The notes beneath the pieces are model-generated. The model was not told the DNA's origin. It did no database searches and worked only from the letters and a program-made list of their open reading frames with translations. Both the position numbers and the translations under genes were made by a program. From assembly GCA_963971405.1 (NCBI GenBank), contig OZ020490.1:5256874-5320873 (forward strand): DNA of 64,000 nucleotides, in the 5' to 3' direction. The stretch is from Psococerastis gibbosa (lineage: Eukaryota; Arthropoda; Insecta; Psocodea; Psocidae). Of the stretch, positions 35,001-46,319 are shown one piece after another (position 1 is the first letter of the stretch; every line of letters begins with the position of its first letter).

Positions 35001-38000
35001 TCTTAAAGTAAGGAAACACGCATCTCAATGTAAACACAAGACTAAACTTCCAGCATATTATAGGGGTCTTCACAGTGTTGGTGTAATCGAGTTATCGAGT
35101 TAGATGTGCTATCCAAGTTAACACACAATCGTGAGTGGACCTCGGGAGTGAGTTATCATGCTATATCGAAAACATTTGAGAAGGCTGTTTACAAACATGG
35201 CCAACTCCAAGTTGTAGAATTTTTCAGGAGAGGGGATTTTCTGTTGAAAATTGCATTAAGCTTATAGCTAACCCCAGACTTCTCAGCGCTTCTGTGCGCA
35301 ATCTGGGTGCTTTTGTCACTTTATTTTACAATGTACAGATGGACATTAAAATTTTCTGCAAGGTTGGATCAAAACCCCATTTTGTGAAAAAATGGAGTTT
35401 GTAACCAAGCTCCTCATTTAACAGGGTAAACAACGTGGTAGTAGTCAGACGTTCGTGGCACGGTTTTAAAGTAAGTGGCAGAACTATTCTAGTGCCACAT
35501 TTGTTTATATTTTTTGTTCATTTTGGTTATTATAATTTTAAGTATTTACGGTAATTGCTTGTGATAATAGATTATACAAATAAATTTTAATACTACAAAA
35601 TTTTAAACGCGTGTTTCAAATCAATCAGCAAACACATAGATGGCGGCGGTCAAACCTGAGCTATCGATCGCAGCGCAAGTTAAATAGCACACTTAACCAA
35701 CTTGGAAGTGCGTTTAGGATAGCACGCTGGTTAGCTTGGTTATCGGTGTGTTAACTTAACTTGATATAACACACTTAACTTAACTTAACACGAACACTAT
35801 GAAGACACCTATACATCCTGATCTCTGTTCTCCAGTAGAATTATAATAGGAATGTAAGAGACAGTCGAAGGAGGAGAAGCCTTATAAGTGTAAAATTCCA
35901 ATATCTCATGAAATATCAGTCGTAGAGCTGTCAAAAATATCAGGGCAAACAGAAGACATTTTCCTGGGCATTTTGATACATAATTTTTTTCATCTTTCTA
36001 ACAAAGATTGGCTACAATGATTGAATTTTATTTGTACAAAAAACGGTTGATGTAGTAATCCGGTCTGCCGAGGAAATAGTTCAAAAACTTCAGACTACTG
36101 AAGAGTTCAAGAACTGAGGCCAATTAGTGTTAGTGTTTCGGCTTATTGTTCTGTTTGGCATATTCTTGATTTTTAATAATTCCTGTTTATTTTAGCTTAT
36201 GCCGCTGCTGGTGTCTTTACGCAAATGCGCCCACAGTAAAATGTTGGACACGTACGTAAGCAAGCTATTGGACTTGGCGTCCGAAGAAACATTCCGTTTG
36301 GCGTACATGGCGAGAGATGCTATCAGGGTGGACCCTCCTATATCGATATCGCAAAAGGCTGTGGCTTCGATACATGGTTTAATGGACTACCATCAGCAGC
36401 TAGACCACGTAAGTTATCGAGTACAAGTGTATACCTAGGTAGTATCGACTGTCAAGTACAAGTGCATAGTATCGACTATCGAGTACAAGTGACCTGGTTG
36501 CTCTCCGCAACCCTCCGCCATCTTGTCAATATGATCCTCAACGTAAGATTATTGGACGTGTCGTGTACGCGTCCTTAGTCATTTAATCATTGTTTTTATT
36601 TTTCAATTTTTATTTTTAGGAGAAGACCGTTCTTCTTTTTCAAACACTGGTGTGGGTCCTCAAGAATTTCGTGCCCACTACTTGCGATGTGGACGAAGAC
36701 CCGGCACCCAGTGAAATCGTGGAGACTCGCCACCTGTGCGTCACGCTGACGCATCTCCTAAACGCGGTCCTGAGCGCACTTTGTACCATTACAGAGGAGT
36801 GCAAGGTATCTTGGAGTGAGGCTTTTGAAGGTCTCTGCATCCTGATGTTGTGCCATTGGCTACTGAAGAATCCTGAGCTCCCTTCGAAGGTGAGTATATG
36901 TCATCACCGTCATCATTATCTGCAATTAGATTTAACAAAGGTTAGTTGGACTTAAATTACCTGTTGTGCATAGTCATCACGCCGAGTGGTTAGAGAGCTT
37001 GCATTTCAATCGGGAGATCAAGAGCATTGAATGTACTTAGTCACGATGAATGTACTAGGGCCGTCCTCGTCTTCTTCCCTCAGCTTCGATATGTTTTACC
37101 CGCTTTATTAGGTCATTCGGCTTCTGGACTGAAGTCCTGGAAGTCACTGGAACAAACTACGCAAATGCTGAAATATCTCATTTTTATTGTTACAGACAAC
37201 CGTGCTTACCTTACGGATGACCCGTCTAGCAATCGCACAGTTCATGCCTCCCAATCTAGCCCTTCTCGTAGACGACGTCAAAGGAACATCAATGGAAGGC
37301 ATTGGGCCCATACTTCAACTAAAACTCCACGATCCACACTGGGAAGTCCGCGACTCTGCCCTCGAAGTAGTCACAGTCATTGCCGATCTAAGTCTGAACA
37401 AATTCCCCGTCTTTCAAGAGTTCCTACTCGAACTAAAGTACTATCCACTAATTGTTTCGATACTCGAAGGCGATTCCGAGAGTTATGTTCGAGCGTCTGC
37501 GATAAAATCGATAATCTCAATTGTCCCGGTTACCAAAGTGTGGAATGCTTGTTTGGTGAATTTGGAAGTGCCTAGGCTTGTTATGGGTATATTAAGAGGT
37601 GATACGGAAGGGATTGTTAGAAGAGAGGCGGCGCTTCTGATTGCTGCCATGTACCAGAATGGGAGAATTCCCGGGGCATTGCTGGGGGAAGCATACGAAA
37701 CAATGCTCAAAATAATGACGTCTGATCTTCATTGGGAGGTGAAAGTAAACGGTTTAGATTTTTGGTCACGTGTTATAGAAAATCGGCTACAGGAACAAGG
37801 CATGGTGGACGGCGTTTTCCCGCCAGTTACATTTTCGCGGGAAAATAAGAAGATTACCACGCTTACCGAAGCTGAGATCAAACTGAGGCTTTCTAAGGTT
37901 ATGACGGAGCTTTCGAAACTGGGCTGCTTAAACGCGTTGCTACAAACGCTTTATGACGATTGTGACGCAGCGGTTGTGAATAAATCTACAAAAGTTACCG

Positions 38001-38446
38001 GAGATTTTGTGGCGATGCTTAGATTATATAATTTTCTGCCGGTAGAAGTAAATGACGGTAAGAAACGAAAGCCTGGGTTTCCGTTTGATGGTAAACCGGA
38101 AAAAGTATTGACGAACCGTGCTTCGAACTCGAGTCCCCAGTGTAATAAAGAGAGTTCGTCGTCTGCAGATGTTATTGAGGATATTGTTAACGCAACGGAT
38201 ATGAAACTTTTGGCGGGAGTTTTGGTTGGTACGGAGCAGAATAATGGATGTTGCTGTAAAGAGGCTGTGGAAATGGTGGATGTTGAGACTTTTTTGACGC
38301 ATATTCAAGATGTGGATTTTGCTGAAAGTAGTGAAGAGATAAATGAGCAGGATCAGGATGTCTCAAATGATCTTTCGGCGTTATTGGACGCAGTACTCTC
38401 AATTTCGGGGGATAGTAGTGAAAATAATGTACCGGATTGTTACTAA
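32028..38446 (+). CDS. BRAT1: BRAT1 orthologue, HEAT-repeat protein, 7 exons, 909 aa
   Basis: Exons read as 32028-32157, 32854-33213, 34163-34432, 34730-34965, 36196-36408, 36620-36889 and 37196-38446. All introns are GT..AG, phases are 1,1,1,0,0,0, and the sum is 2730 nt with no stop. The protein is a run of helical HEAT-type repeats with no membrane segment. Residues ~538-550 (HDPHWEVRDSALE) and ~586-595 (DSESYVRASA), a second DLHWEV near 670, and the final DCY match the vertebrate BRAT1 pattern. Vertebrate BRAT1 was found as a partner of BRCA1 and ATM. More recent work links it to the Integrator endonuclease INTS11, with its C-terminal tail entering the nuclease active site. The start has A at -3, and MAVSKEQW opens a plausible N-terminal helix. 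The last exon (1251 nt) holds almost half the protein. An acidic Ser-rich linker precedes the tail. Introns 3, 4 and 6 carry repeat fragments. Exon borders are by eye; exons 1 and 4 are least certain. Confidence 0.88.
32158..32853 (+). other. BRAT1 intron 1
   Basis: Starts gtaaga, ends ctacttgtag. No repeat or frame recognised within. Confidence 0.6.
34480..34705 (+). repeat. repeat family C fragment in BRAT1 intron 3
   Basis: gtgtgcacagcgttgggagc, cccaagtggttcggaatcca and tcaggaggtccaca. The 3' third is missing. It ends about 25 nt before the exon 4 acceptor. Confidence 0.72.
35175..35420 (+). repeat. dispersed repeat I in BRAT1 intron 4
   Basis: tgtttacaaacatggccaac to gtaaccaagctcctcattt. 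Collinear with the reverse of 17235-17470. Confidence 0.75.
35920..36120 (+). repeat. dispersed repeat G in BRAT1 intron 4
   Basis: gctgtcaaaaatatcagggc, ggctacaatgattgaatttt and gaggccaattagtgttag recur at 42080-42270. Confidence 0.6.
37040..37135 (-). repeat. LINE piece in BRAT1 intron 6
   Basis: gggccgtcctcgtcttcttc, cctcagcttcgatatgtttt and acccgctttattaggtcatt match the 53.6-54.1 kb units. It lies about 60 nt before the exon 7 acceptor. Confidence 0.7.
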
Positions 38447-38810
38447 ATACCTACCATGTACAATAGACATTTCCTTTATATTTGATGATCAAGAGGATGT
38501 GTCATATGGACCATTCTAAGTGCCCAAAGCATGAACATTTATAGGTGTAAATAGTTACTGAATGTACAGTGAAAGAGAAACGCTTAACTTCATTACTTTT
38601 GCCAACGCCAAATCATCAGTTCTCGCGCATTATTGGTAATGTTTCCGAATGAATATCTAGCCCTTGGCAAACTGGCTTACTCCTTGATGCCAAACCCACA
38701 CCGACTACAAGTGCCAATGGACAATCTGCGACATGCTTATTTACTTTATTTTAATCGCGCCTTGTCCCTCCCTCGGAGTCGGCGGCACGGATCTTCAATT
38801 TCCAGATGTT

Positions 38811-39023
38811 TCAGTCATGTGCATCTTCTGGCGACAAACCAAGGGTTCTGACGTCCTCGCTCACTTTTGTTTCTAGGGACATCCTTGGTCGTTCACGTGG
38901 TCCGGCGCCCTCCACCGAATAGTCACTGACACGTAGTAACAGGTGTCCATCTTCTCTTCTCTTAGTGTGGCCCCACCATGCTAACCTCCGTTCCCTGACT
39001 TTGATGATACGAGCTACCTGCAT
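38811..39023 (-). pseudogene. LINE C-terminal fragment
   Basis: VRERRLAWWGHTKRREDGHL and PRERPRMSLETKVSEDVR, then LGLSPEDAHD. A decayed version of the RWxGHxxRR ... GRPRxxW end of LINE proteins. Confidence 0.65.
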
Positions 39024-39039
39024 TTCTGCTCAAGTATCT

Positions 39040-39600
39040 TCATCGCTCCTCTTATCCATCAGCAGCTTACCACTGACATTGTAACTGGCGTTAGCTCGAC
39101 TGAACCAAGTATGGAAACGAGTCGTTTACTTCGAATGACAATATAGCATAAATCAATAATAAGAACTATATAATTACAGAAGCTGTCACGGCCGGAGATA
39201 CGTGACGAATCAGTAGAATCCAGGATGATAAGCCGTGGAAGCACGCTTTCAGAACGACCAACTCAGTTGCTGCTGAAGCCTTCGAGACACAATCTAAGAA
39301 GTCTTCGCAGTTCCACTGAAGATGTCTTAGATGACCGTAGATGTTGACGAAGTAGTACGCTGTTTGGTAGTGCGCTTTTAGAACAACCACGGCCATATAA
39401 TAAGAACTATTCTCAATTTGTGTCGCGTCTGGAAAATGAGAACGTCGTCGAGATAGACAAGATTCTGCAAAACTAGATAAAGTTCACTTCGCAAGAGCCC
39501 AGAGAGTTTGGTGGATCGGTCAAGTGCAGGGAATGACTCAGCACTTAGCTGCAAGGTGAGCAGGAATGGAAGGCAAACCACGGAACCGAGGAGGAAAGGG
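39040..39600. other. no recognisable feature
   Basis: Between LINE pieces. No frame, inverted ends or match to other parts of the window. The paired phrases agaacgaccaactcag and agaacaaccacggcc hint at a decayed internal duplication. Confidence 0.35.
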
Positions 39601-39604
39601 ACTT

Positions 39605-39695
39605 GAAATGAAATGAAATGAAAAAACGACTTTATTACAAACAAAAGGGGAACAATAAGACTATAAAGTCTTGTTTTAACTTGCTGAAAATGTCA
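39605..39695 (-). repeat. LINE 3' UTR with (TTTCA)n tail
   Basis: The mirror of aataaagtcgttttttcatt and of agactttatagtcttatt. Same family as the 61.3 kb LINE 3' UTR, inserted next to another LINE's tail. Confidence 0.7.
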
Positions 39696-39716
39696 ATGAC
39701 GGTTTGGCAGAGGAAG

Positions 39717-40380
39717 GTAATACAATACAATACAATATATATTTCCTTTAAATTATACAATACATGTAAAGTATAAAATAAAATCGTCAGAGTATCGTCA
39801 AAATCCGGTAGTTCTGTCATTGTCATAGTGCTAGTGCCTCAGTGACAGTGTAGTAAGCTTTCTCTAAGAGATGGTTTCTAAGTAATTTAGGGAAGTTAGA
39901 AGCATTTCTCAGTTCAATCGGGAGTTTTCTAAGGTAGGCGAAACCTTGTAGTATAGGATCCAGTCGCTCACACTTGGCTGTGCGTGGCGCTGGCCTTACA
40001 AGGTCTCCCCGTTGCCTCGTGTTGTAGGTGTGAGTGTCCCCGTTTTGTTTAAATGTCTCCCACACCTCAGGCTTTAAGATATGTAAGATGCAGCTAAATA
40101 TGTACAGACTTGGGGCTGTCATGATTTTTAATGATTTGAAGTGAGAGCGACAATTATCACGAGGCCCAAGTTTTAGCATGTAGCGCACTCCCCTCTTTTG
40201 AAGCCTGAGTACAGCGTCCATGTTCCCTACGGAAGTTCCTACCCAGGCCAATACGCCGTAATTTATATGGCTCATGTGAGTGGTAGGCCTGGAGAGTTAC
40301 CTCCGTAGGACACACAGCGCTAAGGCGCCTGACTACAAAGAGGCCACTATTTAGTTTTTTAATAGCTCAGCCACGTGTTT
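39717..40380 (-). pseudogene. LINE C-terminal half with (ATTGT)n tail
   Basis: The frame 40275-39823 reads SHINYGVLAWVGT, LQKRGVRYMLKLGPRDNC, SLKIMTAPSLYIFSC, YNTRQRGDL and FAYLRKLPIELRNA, typical of CR1/Jockey-like RT ends. The tail is gtattgtattgtattgta on the minus strand (39719-39736). Upstream the coding text decays near the hairpin at 40429. Confidence 0.8.
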
Positions 40381-40428
40381 ATTCCATGTGAGAGTTTCCT
40401 TGGTGACTTCGTGGAACTTGGAGAACAT

Positions 40429-40522
40429 CATGAGTAGAGGAAGAAGAACGCAATGATCCAGTGACCGGTCACTATTAAAGTATTTTACTGTGGATCACTG
40501 CGTTCTTCTTCCTCTACTCATG
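40429..40522. repeat. 32-bp-arm hairpin, 31/32 matched
   Basis: The arms catgagtagaggaagaagaa... (40429-40460) and its mirror (40491-40522) differ at one base. The 30-base loop contains the palindrome gtgaccggtcac. It lies between two copies of gtgtttattcca. Confidence 0.88.
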
Positions 40523-40589
40523 GTGTTTATTCCAGTTTAAGTCCTTGTCAACTTGCATTCCTAAGAATCTGACGCTGTCGGTTGCAGTT

Positions 40590-40745
40590 ACTGGTTGTCC
40601 TGCTATATGCATATGTCAAGCAAAGGACTGGGATGTCTTGAGAGAGGTAGTGCGAGAGGCCAAAGCTCGCTCCGAGCTGTATCGCGGAAGTAGGAGAGTG
40701 CTGGATAGTTATGGAAGAAATGCCCTGTGTGGACCATGAAAGTAG
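40590..40745 (+). pseudogene. LINE C-terminal fragment
   Basis: AKDWDVLREVVREAKARSEL then a stop resembles the common LINE end (DRxxWRxVVxxAKA). Only about 40 codons remain. Confidence 0.4.
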
Positions 40746-41093
40746 AGACTCAGTAGTCAGCTGTTACAAAGCTAGAAAGCGTCCATTGGTGAGTTTGAAT
40801 TTATATTCATTGTACCTTCTTACATAGTTATTATTATTTTTTTTATTTTTTTTATTTCTTTATTCTTTAAGCTATCCGATTGTTGTAATATTGGGCCTTT
40901 TTTTCTGTAAATTTGTTTTGGCAAGGGTTTGTATATTGCATGTGGTACAACGAGATCTAGATATTATTTTAGATTATTAGATTATTAAGATTATTTATAT
41001 TATTATATATTATAAAGATTAAATACTGAGTGCACTTGGGGCATAACATTTCAGAATAATTTATTATTCGAGGGGCTATTCATGGACGTAAAC

Positions 41094-41312
41094 CTAGTGT
41101 TTGGACCTTGGAGACTGCTGCTCTGAAAAGCCAAACCACTGCCTCAGATTTTTCAACCAGGATGTTGTTCTACTGCCAGAAACCCTCAGTCGTTCTATCT
41201 TCCCTTGGATTATAACATGCAGAAGGCGATCCTTTTCGCCCCTCATCCCATAGCCGAAGTATGTTAGTTTTCGTTTCTTAACCGTCAACAACAACTCGGC
41301 TTCTGCATCCAT
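41094..41312 (-). pseudogene. LINE C-terminal fragment (VKKRKL family)
   Basis: ELLLTVKKRKLTYFGYGMRG, RLLHVIIQGKIE, TSWLKNLRQWFGFS. Other pieces of the same family are at 28055-28300 (minus) and 17900-18110 (plus). Confidence 0.72.
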
Positions 41313-42079
41313 TATAACCGCTCAATGGCCTTATGGCCAAATTTGAATTTCTAATGAACGTCGTGTGCCGCAGCCCCCTCCCTCCGGCTATTTTTACACC
41401 CCCACAATAATAATTTGTAATTCTTCCCCTTCCTCGACTTTGCCGGATGTTTTTATAGGCGCGTGCTCCTTCGTTGCTAGGCAACCGCTCGGTGAGGGGA
41501 CGCTTTCAGTCGCACGTGAGATTTGGAGAGCGAAAGGGCTTAGGTTTTTAGTTCCCCTCGAAAGGGCTTCGAGTTTTTAAATTATAGTGCGATTTGTGTT
41601 AAGCTGTACCGTAAGTTTTGTTTTAATGTTTTAAATTATTAATAATAATAATTGTTTCTTTATTGCACTAGGCTCCCCTTTCTTACACTCAACTAGAGGG
41701 CTAGTTAATTAGTGTTACAAAGCTATAAATACAAAAACAGTTGCAAATACACAAAAAAATTATAACACTCGTTCACACATTCATTCACACATGGAGAGCG
41801 AAACCACGTCAGATCTTGGCGAATCTAGTGTATTAGCCTAATTAGATGCTCCCGATAGCTAACTGTCGGTGCTTTCGGCGTTGAATTGTAGTCTCTAGAC
41901 TTTTCCCCAGCTATTTAAGATCAAATTGGAGTACCTCTACTACACGTTTTTTACCCCGAAATAGCGATCGTAGAGCCGTCAAAAATAGCCCTAAAAATAA
42001 TGCTCCTTTACATTTCGATACATGACATGTAGCCATCAATAACACCAACTGGCCCGAGTTTTTGAAGTTCTTCCTCAGG

Positions 42080-42270
42080 ACTACCATAAATCATAGAGCT
42101 GTCAAAAATAGTGAGACTAACAGAAGAAATTTTACTGATAATTTTCATACATGATATGTAACTCATTCTACCGCGGATTGGCCACAATGATTGAATTTGA
42201 TTTGTACAAGGAACAGTTAATGTTGTAGTGCCGAATAAGGAGTTGAAGAACTGCGGCCAATAAGTGTTAG
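42080..42270 (+). repeat. dispersed repeat G
   Basis: gctgtcaaaaatagtgagac, ggccacaatgattgaatttg and cggccaataagtgttagcg match the BRAT1 intron 4 copy. Confidence 0.6.
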
Positions 42271-42364
42271 CGAAGGCCAAAAGTCGTGGATCGAAGTGTC
42301 GAGGAGCATTTCTGTTAGTTTAAGTTTATGATATTTCATGTAAAAATAGTATTTGTAAGAAAAA

Positions 42365-42545
42365 GGGCGTAGTACTCGGGACTTCCCCAAGCAAGGTTGT
42401 TGGTTCGAGTCCCGCACTTGTTACATTTTCTGTCCATGCTTCGGAGGGTATGTAAAGCAGGCGGTGCCGGGCCTTCCCAGTTGATTGTAAGGGAGGACTT
42501 TATTGCCCTAATTCTGCTGGGTAGCGCTTAGTCATATTGTAGAAA
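42365..42545 (+). repeat. SINE-B copy
   Basis: ggttgttggttcgagtcccg then tgcttcggagggtatgtaaa and ttgattgtaagggaggactt. The tail is degraded. Confidence 0.75.
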
Positions 42546-42831
42546 AAAATCCATTATTATTGAGAAATGTTCCTCTACATTTTGATACATAGTGTGTGGC
42601 CATTGTGGCCGTCAGCAACATGTATTGGACACAGTATTAAAACTTGTTCAGCCGGATATCCTCAGTGTCCGTTAATTTTTACAAATTCAAGTATTTTGTT
42701 TTTATTTTTACAAATACAAGTTCAGTAATTGTCGCCTCTGATGACGGCCACACAATGTACATCGAAATGTAGAGGACAGTTAATTCGTTAATCATTTTTT
42801 GTTGCACTTTTTTTCCACACCGGTTGTCTTA

Positions 42832-43217
42832 GGCTGGGATTCCACAGACCTGCTAGTGCTAAATACAAATACGGTGACGCGGTAACAGACATTCAAGACT
42901 TAGGCGGGGTTTCCACCGACCTCGCATTGCAGAATGCAAATGACATTGACGGAAATTTGAATTTTTCTTTTTATAGAAATCTATTAAAATGTTTGTACTT
43001 AATGACGCCATTTTTTAATTTTAGTTTGTTTGTTTGTGATTTTACTCTATGATCATTGATCAATTTTAACTATGGCATAGAGTAAAACAAACATTTCCGT
43101 CAATGTCATTTACATTCTGCAATGCGAGGTCGATGGAAACCCCGCCTAAGTCTTGAATGTCTGTTACCACGTCACCGTATTTGTATTTAGCACTAGCAGG
43201 TCTGTGGAATCCCCACC
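42832..43217. mobile_element. composite palindromic MITE, 386 bp, TTA duplication
   Basis: Outer ends GGCTGGGATTCCACAGACCT and its mirror image are flanked by TTA at 42829-42831 and 43218-43220. The inner element, 42903-43146, has GGCGGGGTTTCC ends and sits between gactTA and TAagtc. The centre retains aatggcg-type and tgatcaattttaac text shared with 47873-48314. The three-base TTA/TAA duplications point to PIF/Harbinger. Confidence 0.88.
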
Positions 43218-43320
43218 TTAAGAAGCAAAACCTTGCTTGTCGCGGTGTAGAATATCTGTAGCTAGATCTGATGGCGTGCTACCACTGACAGAACTGGTGA
43301 GGATGGCAATAGCTAACTGT

Positions 43321-44060
43321 CACTTCTGAATAAGTTCTGTCACATGACTTTCACGTTATGGTCGATCATCACGACGATTTTTCAATGGAACAGGGGCACC
43401 GTCCTATTCTAGCTTCGAGTTCTAAATAGAAGAGATAAGACATTCGCCTCCCGCCAAAATATATTTTTTTTTAATTTATGGGTCCACCCGCCACGTCTCT
43501 TATGACCAGCTATAGAAAACGGTCTGTCACTTCTGAATAGATTCTGTCAAATGACTTTCACGTTATGGTCGATCATCACGACGATTTTTCAATGGAACAG
43601 GGGCACCGTCCTATTCTAGCTTCGAGTTCTATATAGAAGAGATGAGACATTCGCTACCCGCCAAAATATATTTTTTTAATTTATGGGTCCACCCGCCACG
43701 TCTCTTTTGACCAGCTATAGAAAACGGTCTATCACTTCTGAATAGATTCTGTCAAATGACTTTGACGTTATGGTCGATCATCACGACGATTTTTCAATGG
43801 AACAGGGGCACCGTCCTATTCTAGCTTCGAGTTCTATATAGAAGAGATGAGACATTCGCTACCCGCCAAAACATATTTTTTTTAATTTCTGGGTCCACCC
43901 GCCACGTCTCTTTTGACCAGCTATAGAAAGCGGTCTGTCACTTCTGAATAGATTCTGTCAAATGACTTTCACGTTATGGTCGATCATCACGACGATTTTT
44001 CAATGGAACAGGGGCACCGTCCAGTGTAGCTCCGAGTTCTATATTGAAAAGATGACACAT
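43321..44060 (+). repeat. ~206-bp tandem repeat, 3.5 copies
   Basis: cacttctgaata starts at 43321, 43528, 43733 and 43939. Each unit contains gagacattcgctacccgcc and ccacccgccacgtctctt. The last unit runs into a LINE C-terminus. Confidence 0.9.
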
Positions 44061-44770
44061 TATAACATCTTAGCATGGGGCGGAGCACATTCTACAATCA
44101 TGGACCCACTAGAAGCAGCCCTCCGAAGCGTAATTAAAGTTGCCATGAAAAAGCACTAAAGGTACCCATCGGAACTGCTCTATGACGAATTTAACGTACC
44201 TACCACCACAATCACTTACGCAAGACAGCTTTGTTTATACAGGTACAAAAAATTACTAGACGCAAACAACCAATCAGACTTAATTCAACATGACTGTGGC
44301 ACAAGACTTGGTGTTGGTCGCAATCTTCAGATCCCCAATCATAACACAACCCTTTTCAAACATTCGCACATATTTGCTATCAGTTCCATTCTATAACAGC
44401 CTTCCTGAGTTCATAAAAAACCAAAAAAAAAAATGCATTAGTAAAATTAGCTTTCATCTGTCCCAAAATCAACTAACAAATCTTCCAGCAATAGCGCGCT
44501 AGCATAACAACCCCGGATTCAACAGAGTGATAAACATTTATATTATTTCATCTTAGTATATGATCTTACTTATATATTTACTTAGTGATGTTACTTAGAG
44601 TCTACATAAAATTAATTATTATCGATAAAGTTTTAGTTTAGTTTTAGCTTAGTTATTAGTATTAAGGGGGCCCCAGCACGGGAGAAATCCTTTGGGCCAC
44701 CCCTTCTTCATTATATCACTGTATATGTAATATTGAAGAAACGAAATACATTTATTTATTTATTTATATT
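44060..44770 (+). pseudogene. LINE C-terminal remnant with (ATTT)n tail
   Basis: Plus-strand text reads YNILAWGGA, then with one stop RYPSELLYDEFNVPTT, RQLCLYRYKKL and LYNSLPEFIKN, the usual end of a CR1/Jockey-like reverse transcriptase. An in-frame stop at 44157 breaks it. The tail atttatttatttatttat closes it near 44760. Confidence 0.75.
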
Positions 44771-44884
44771 CGTTTCCCGCCAAAATACATTTTTTTAATT
44801 TCTGCAACGCTTCTACTAAGACCAGCCATTGAAAAAACGTACTAGCAGCCCTATTATGGCGATTTGGGATCGGAATCATCTGTA

Positions 44885-45005
44885 ATCAGTCAACTACTCG
44901 TCTCCTTGAGGTGGAGGAGTCGGCCCCTCACTACCTCCGCTAGGCTGACAGGGTTGCTTAAAACAGAAATGCTGAAAGCAGGCCTCGGAAAACAAACAAA
45001 AGACA
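44885..45005 (+). repeat. repeat family C 3' end
   Basis: gctgacagggttgcttaaaa and gaaatgctgaaagcagg only. Confidence 0.65.
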
Positions 45006-45102
45006 TAGCAATAATAAAAATAACGTCTTTATTGAAAAAAAAATTGGATACAGCGTGATTAGAGCCCATGGCCTTCTCTTACACCTAACTGTACTTATCA
45101 AC

Positions 45103-45290
45103 CATGGCCAAGGGGTGCGGACACCCCCCCCCCCCCCGAAATAATTTGTTTAAATGTAAACCTGAATTGTTTGAAGAATTGGAATACATTTATTTGAGTT
45201 TCAACACTGGATAGGACTTTCATTACCGGTAATAAATTACGGAAAACAATGTTTTGGACTCCCCCCCCCCCCCCCCGAAATGAGAAATTA
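45103..45290. mobile_element. eroded copy of the CAAGGCCGTGCCCAG MITE
   Basis: Inverted relative to the 48.9 kb copy, with C runs at 45124-45137 and 45262-45276. Between them lies the shared text around gaagaattggaata and gagtttcaacact. Terminal repeats are only partly kept. Confidence 0.65.
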
Positions 45291-45774
45291 TCAACGATAG
45301 TTCAATTTAAGTGACACAGGCCATAAGAGTGCATAAGTCCAGAAAGCGGATCCTCTACCAGTCCTCAGGCAGGAACCCTTGATGAGTTGTCGTGCCACGG
45401 TCCTTTTCTTATCTTACTGCAAGGTACTAGATAGTCGAGATAACTCCCAGGAAATTCCCCAGACAACGAACACACGAAAAGGTCAGAAGTGTTTGAAAAG
45501 TGGCGGGAAGTCCACCGGAAATGAGCAGTGGGAGGCGGGAAGAAGGGAGAGAGGGTAATTGTATAGTCAAGCAATGGACTGTATGCCCAACTGGCTGGAA
45601 TAACCTTGATTACGTCACTAAATCGACCAGGGGTCAGTTTATCCTTCGGTGCAGCCCTGAGCCCAAATTAGACAATCATTACACGGGCCTATTTGCAAAC
45701 ACGGGAAAAACTGAGCTACCGTAAGTTCAGGTGGATTTGATCGCCGGGTTAGTTAGTTAGACAGGTAGTTATTT

Positions 45775-45995
45775 GAGGACTTTTTATGGACCCAGGCCTA
45801 TTTACAGTGGCCCGCTGGTCCCTTGTCCAATGTCTACGATTCTATAGATTTCGGACATTATTTGTATTGCTTCCGTATGAATTTTTGGCCATTGGCAAAC
45901 AGGTATGAGTCCTAGATGTTAACCTACACCGCGGCTACTAGTGATAATGGACAAGCTGAGTCAAGCTTACCATTTACGCCATGAAACAGGCGAAA
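45775..45995 (+). repeat. dispersed repeat H
   Basis: aggactttttatggacccag, ttatttgtattgcttccgta and acaggcgaaagcatgcc. Matches 15.06 kb. Confidence 0.72.
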
Positions 45996-46054
45996 GCATG
46001 CCCAAATATACAGATGAGCAGGTCCTGATATGTCATCAGGACAAGTTGAGTTGG

Positions 46055-46240
46055 GAAACGTATTCTGACTTTCACAAGAAATGCTGTTGATTCTAGTCTC
46101 TGAGACCCCCACACTTCCTGCATTTTCAGGCCATGCTTCAGAGGGCATGTAACGTAGGTGGTCCTAAGCCTTCCTAGTAGACTGTAAGACAGGGGTTTAT
46201 TGCCCTAACTCCGCTAGATTGGCTTAGTAATATATAGTCA
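46055..46240 (+). repeat. degenerate SINE-B copy
   Basis: atgcttcagagggcatgtaa and cctagtagactgtaagacag. The B box has decayed. Confidence 0.65.
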
Positions 46241-46319
46241 TTATGTAATTTAAGAAGTCCACATGTCGAACAGAATGTTCAAAGCAAGCATGACAGGAGG
46301 AAGATTTCGGCTGGTCGGT

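Noticed and set aside
37027-37575. 182-codon frame overlapping BRAT1 exon 7
   Set aside because: Out of frame with the conserved HEAT protein; its N-terminal part is antisense LINE sequence in intron 6.
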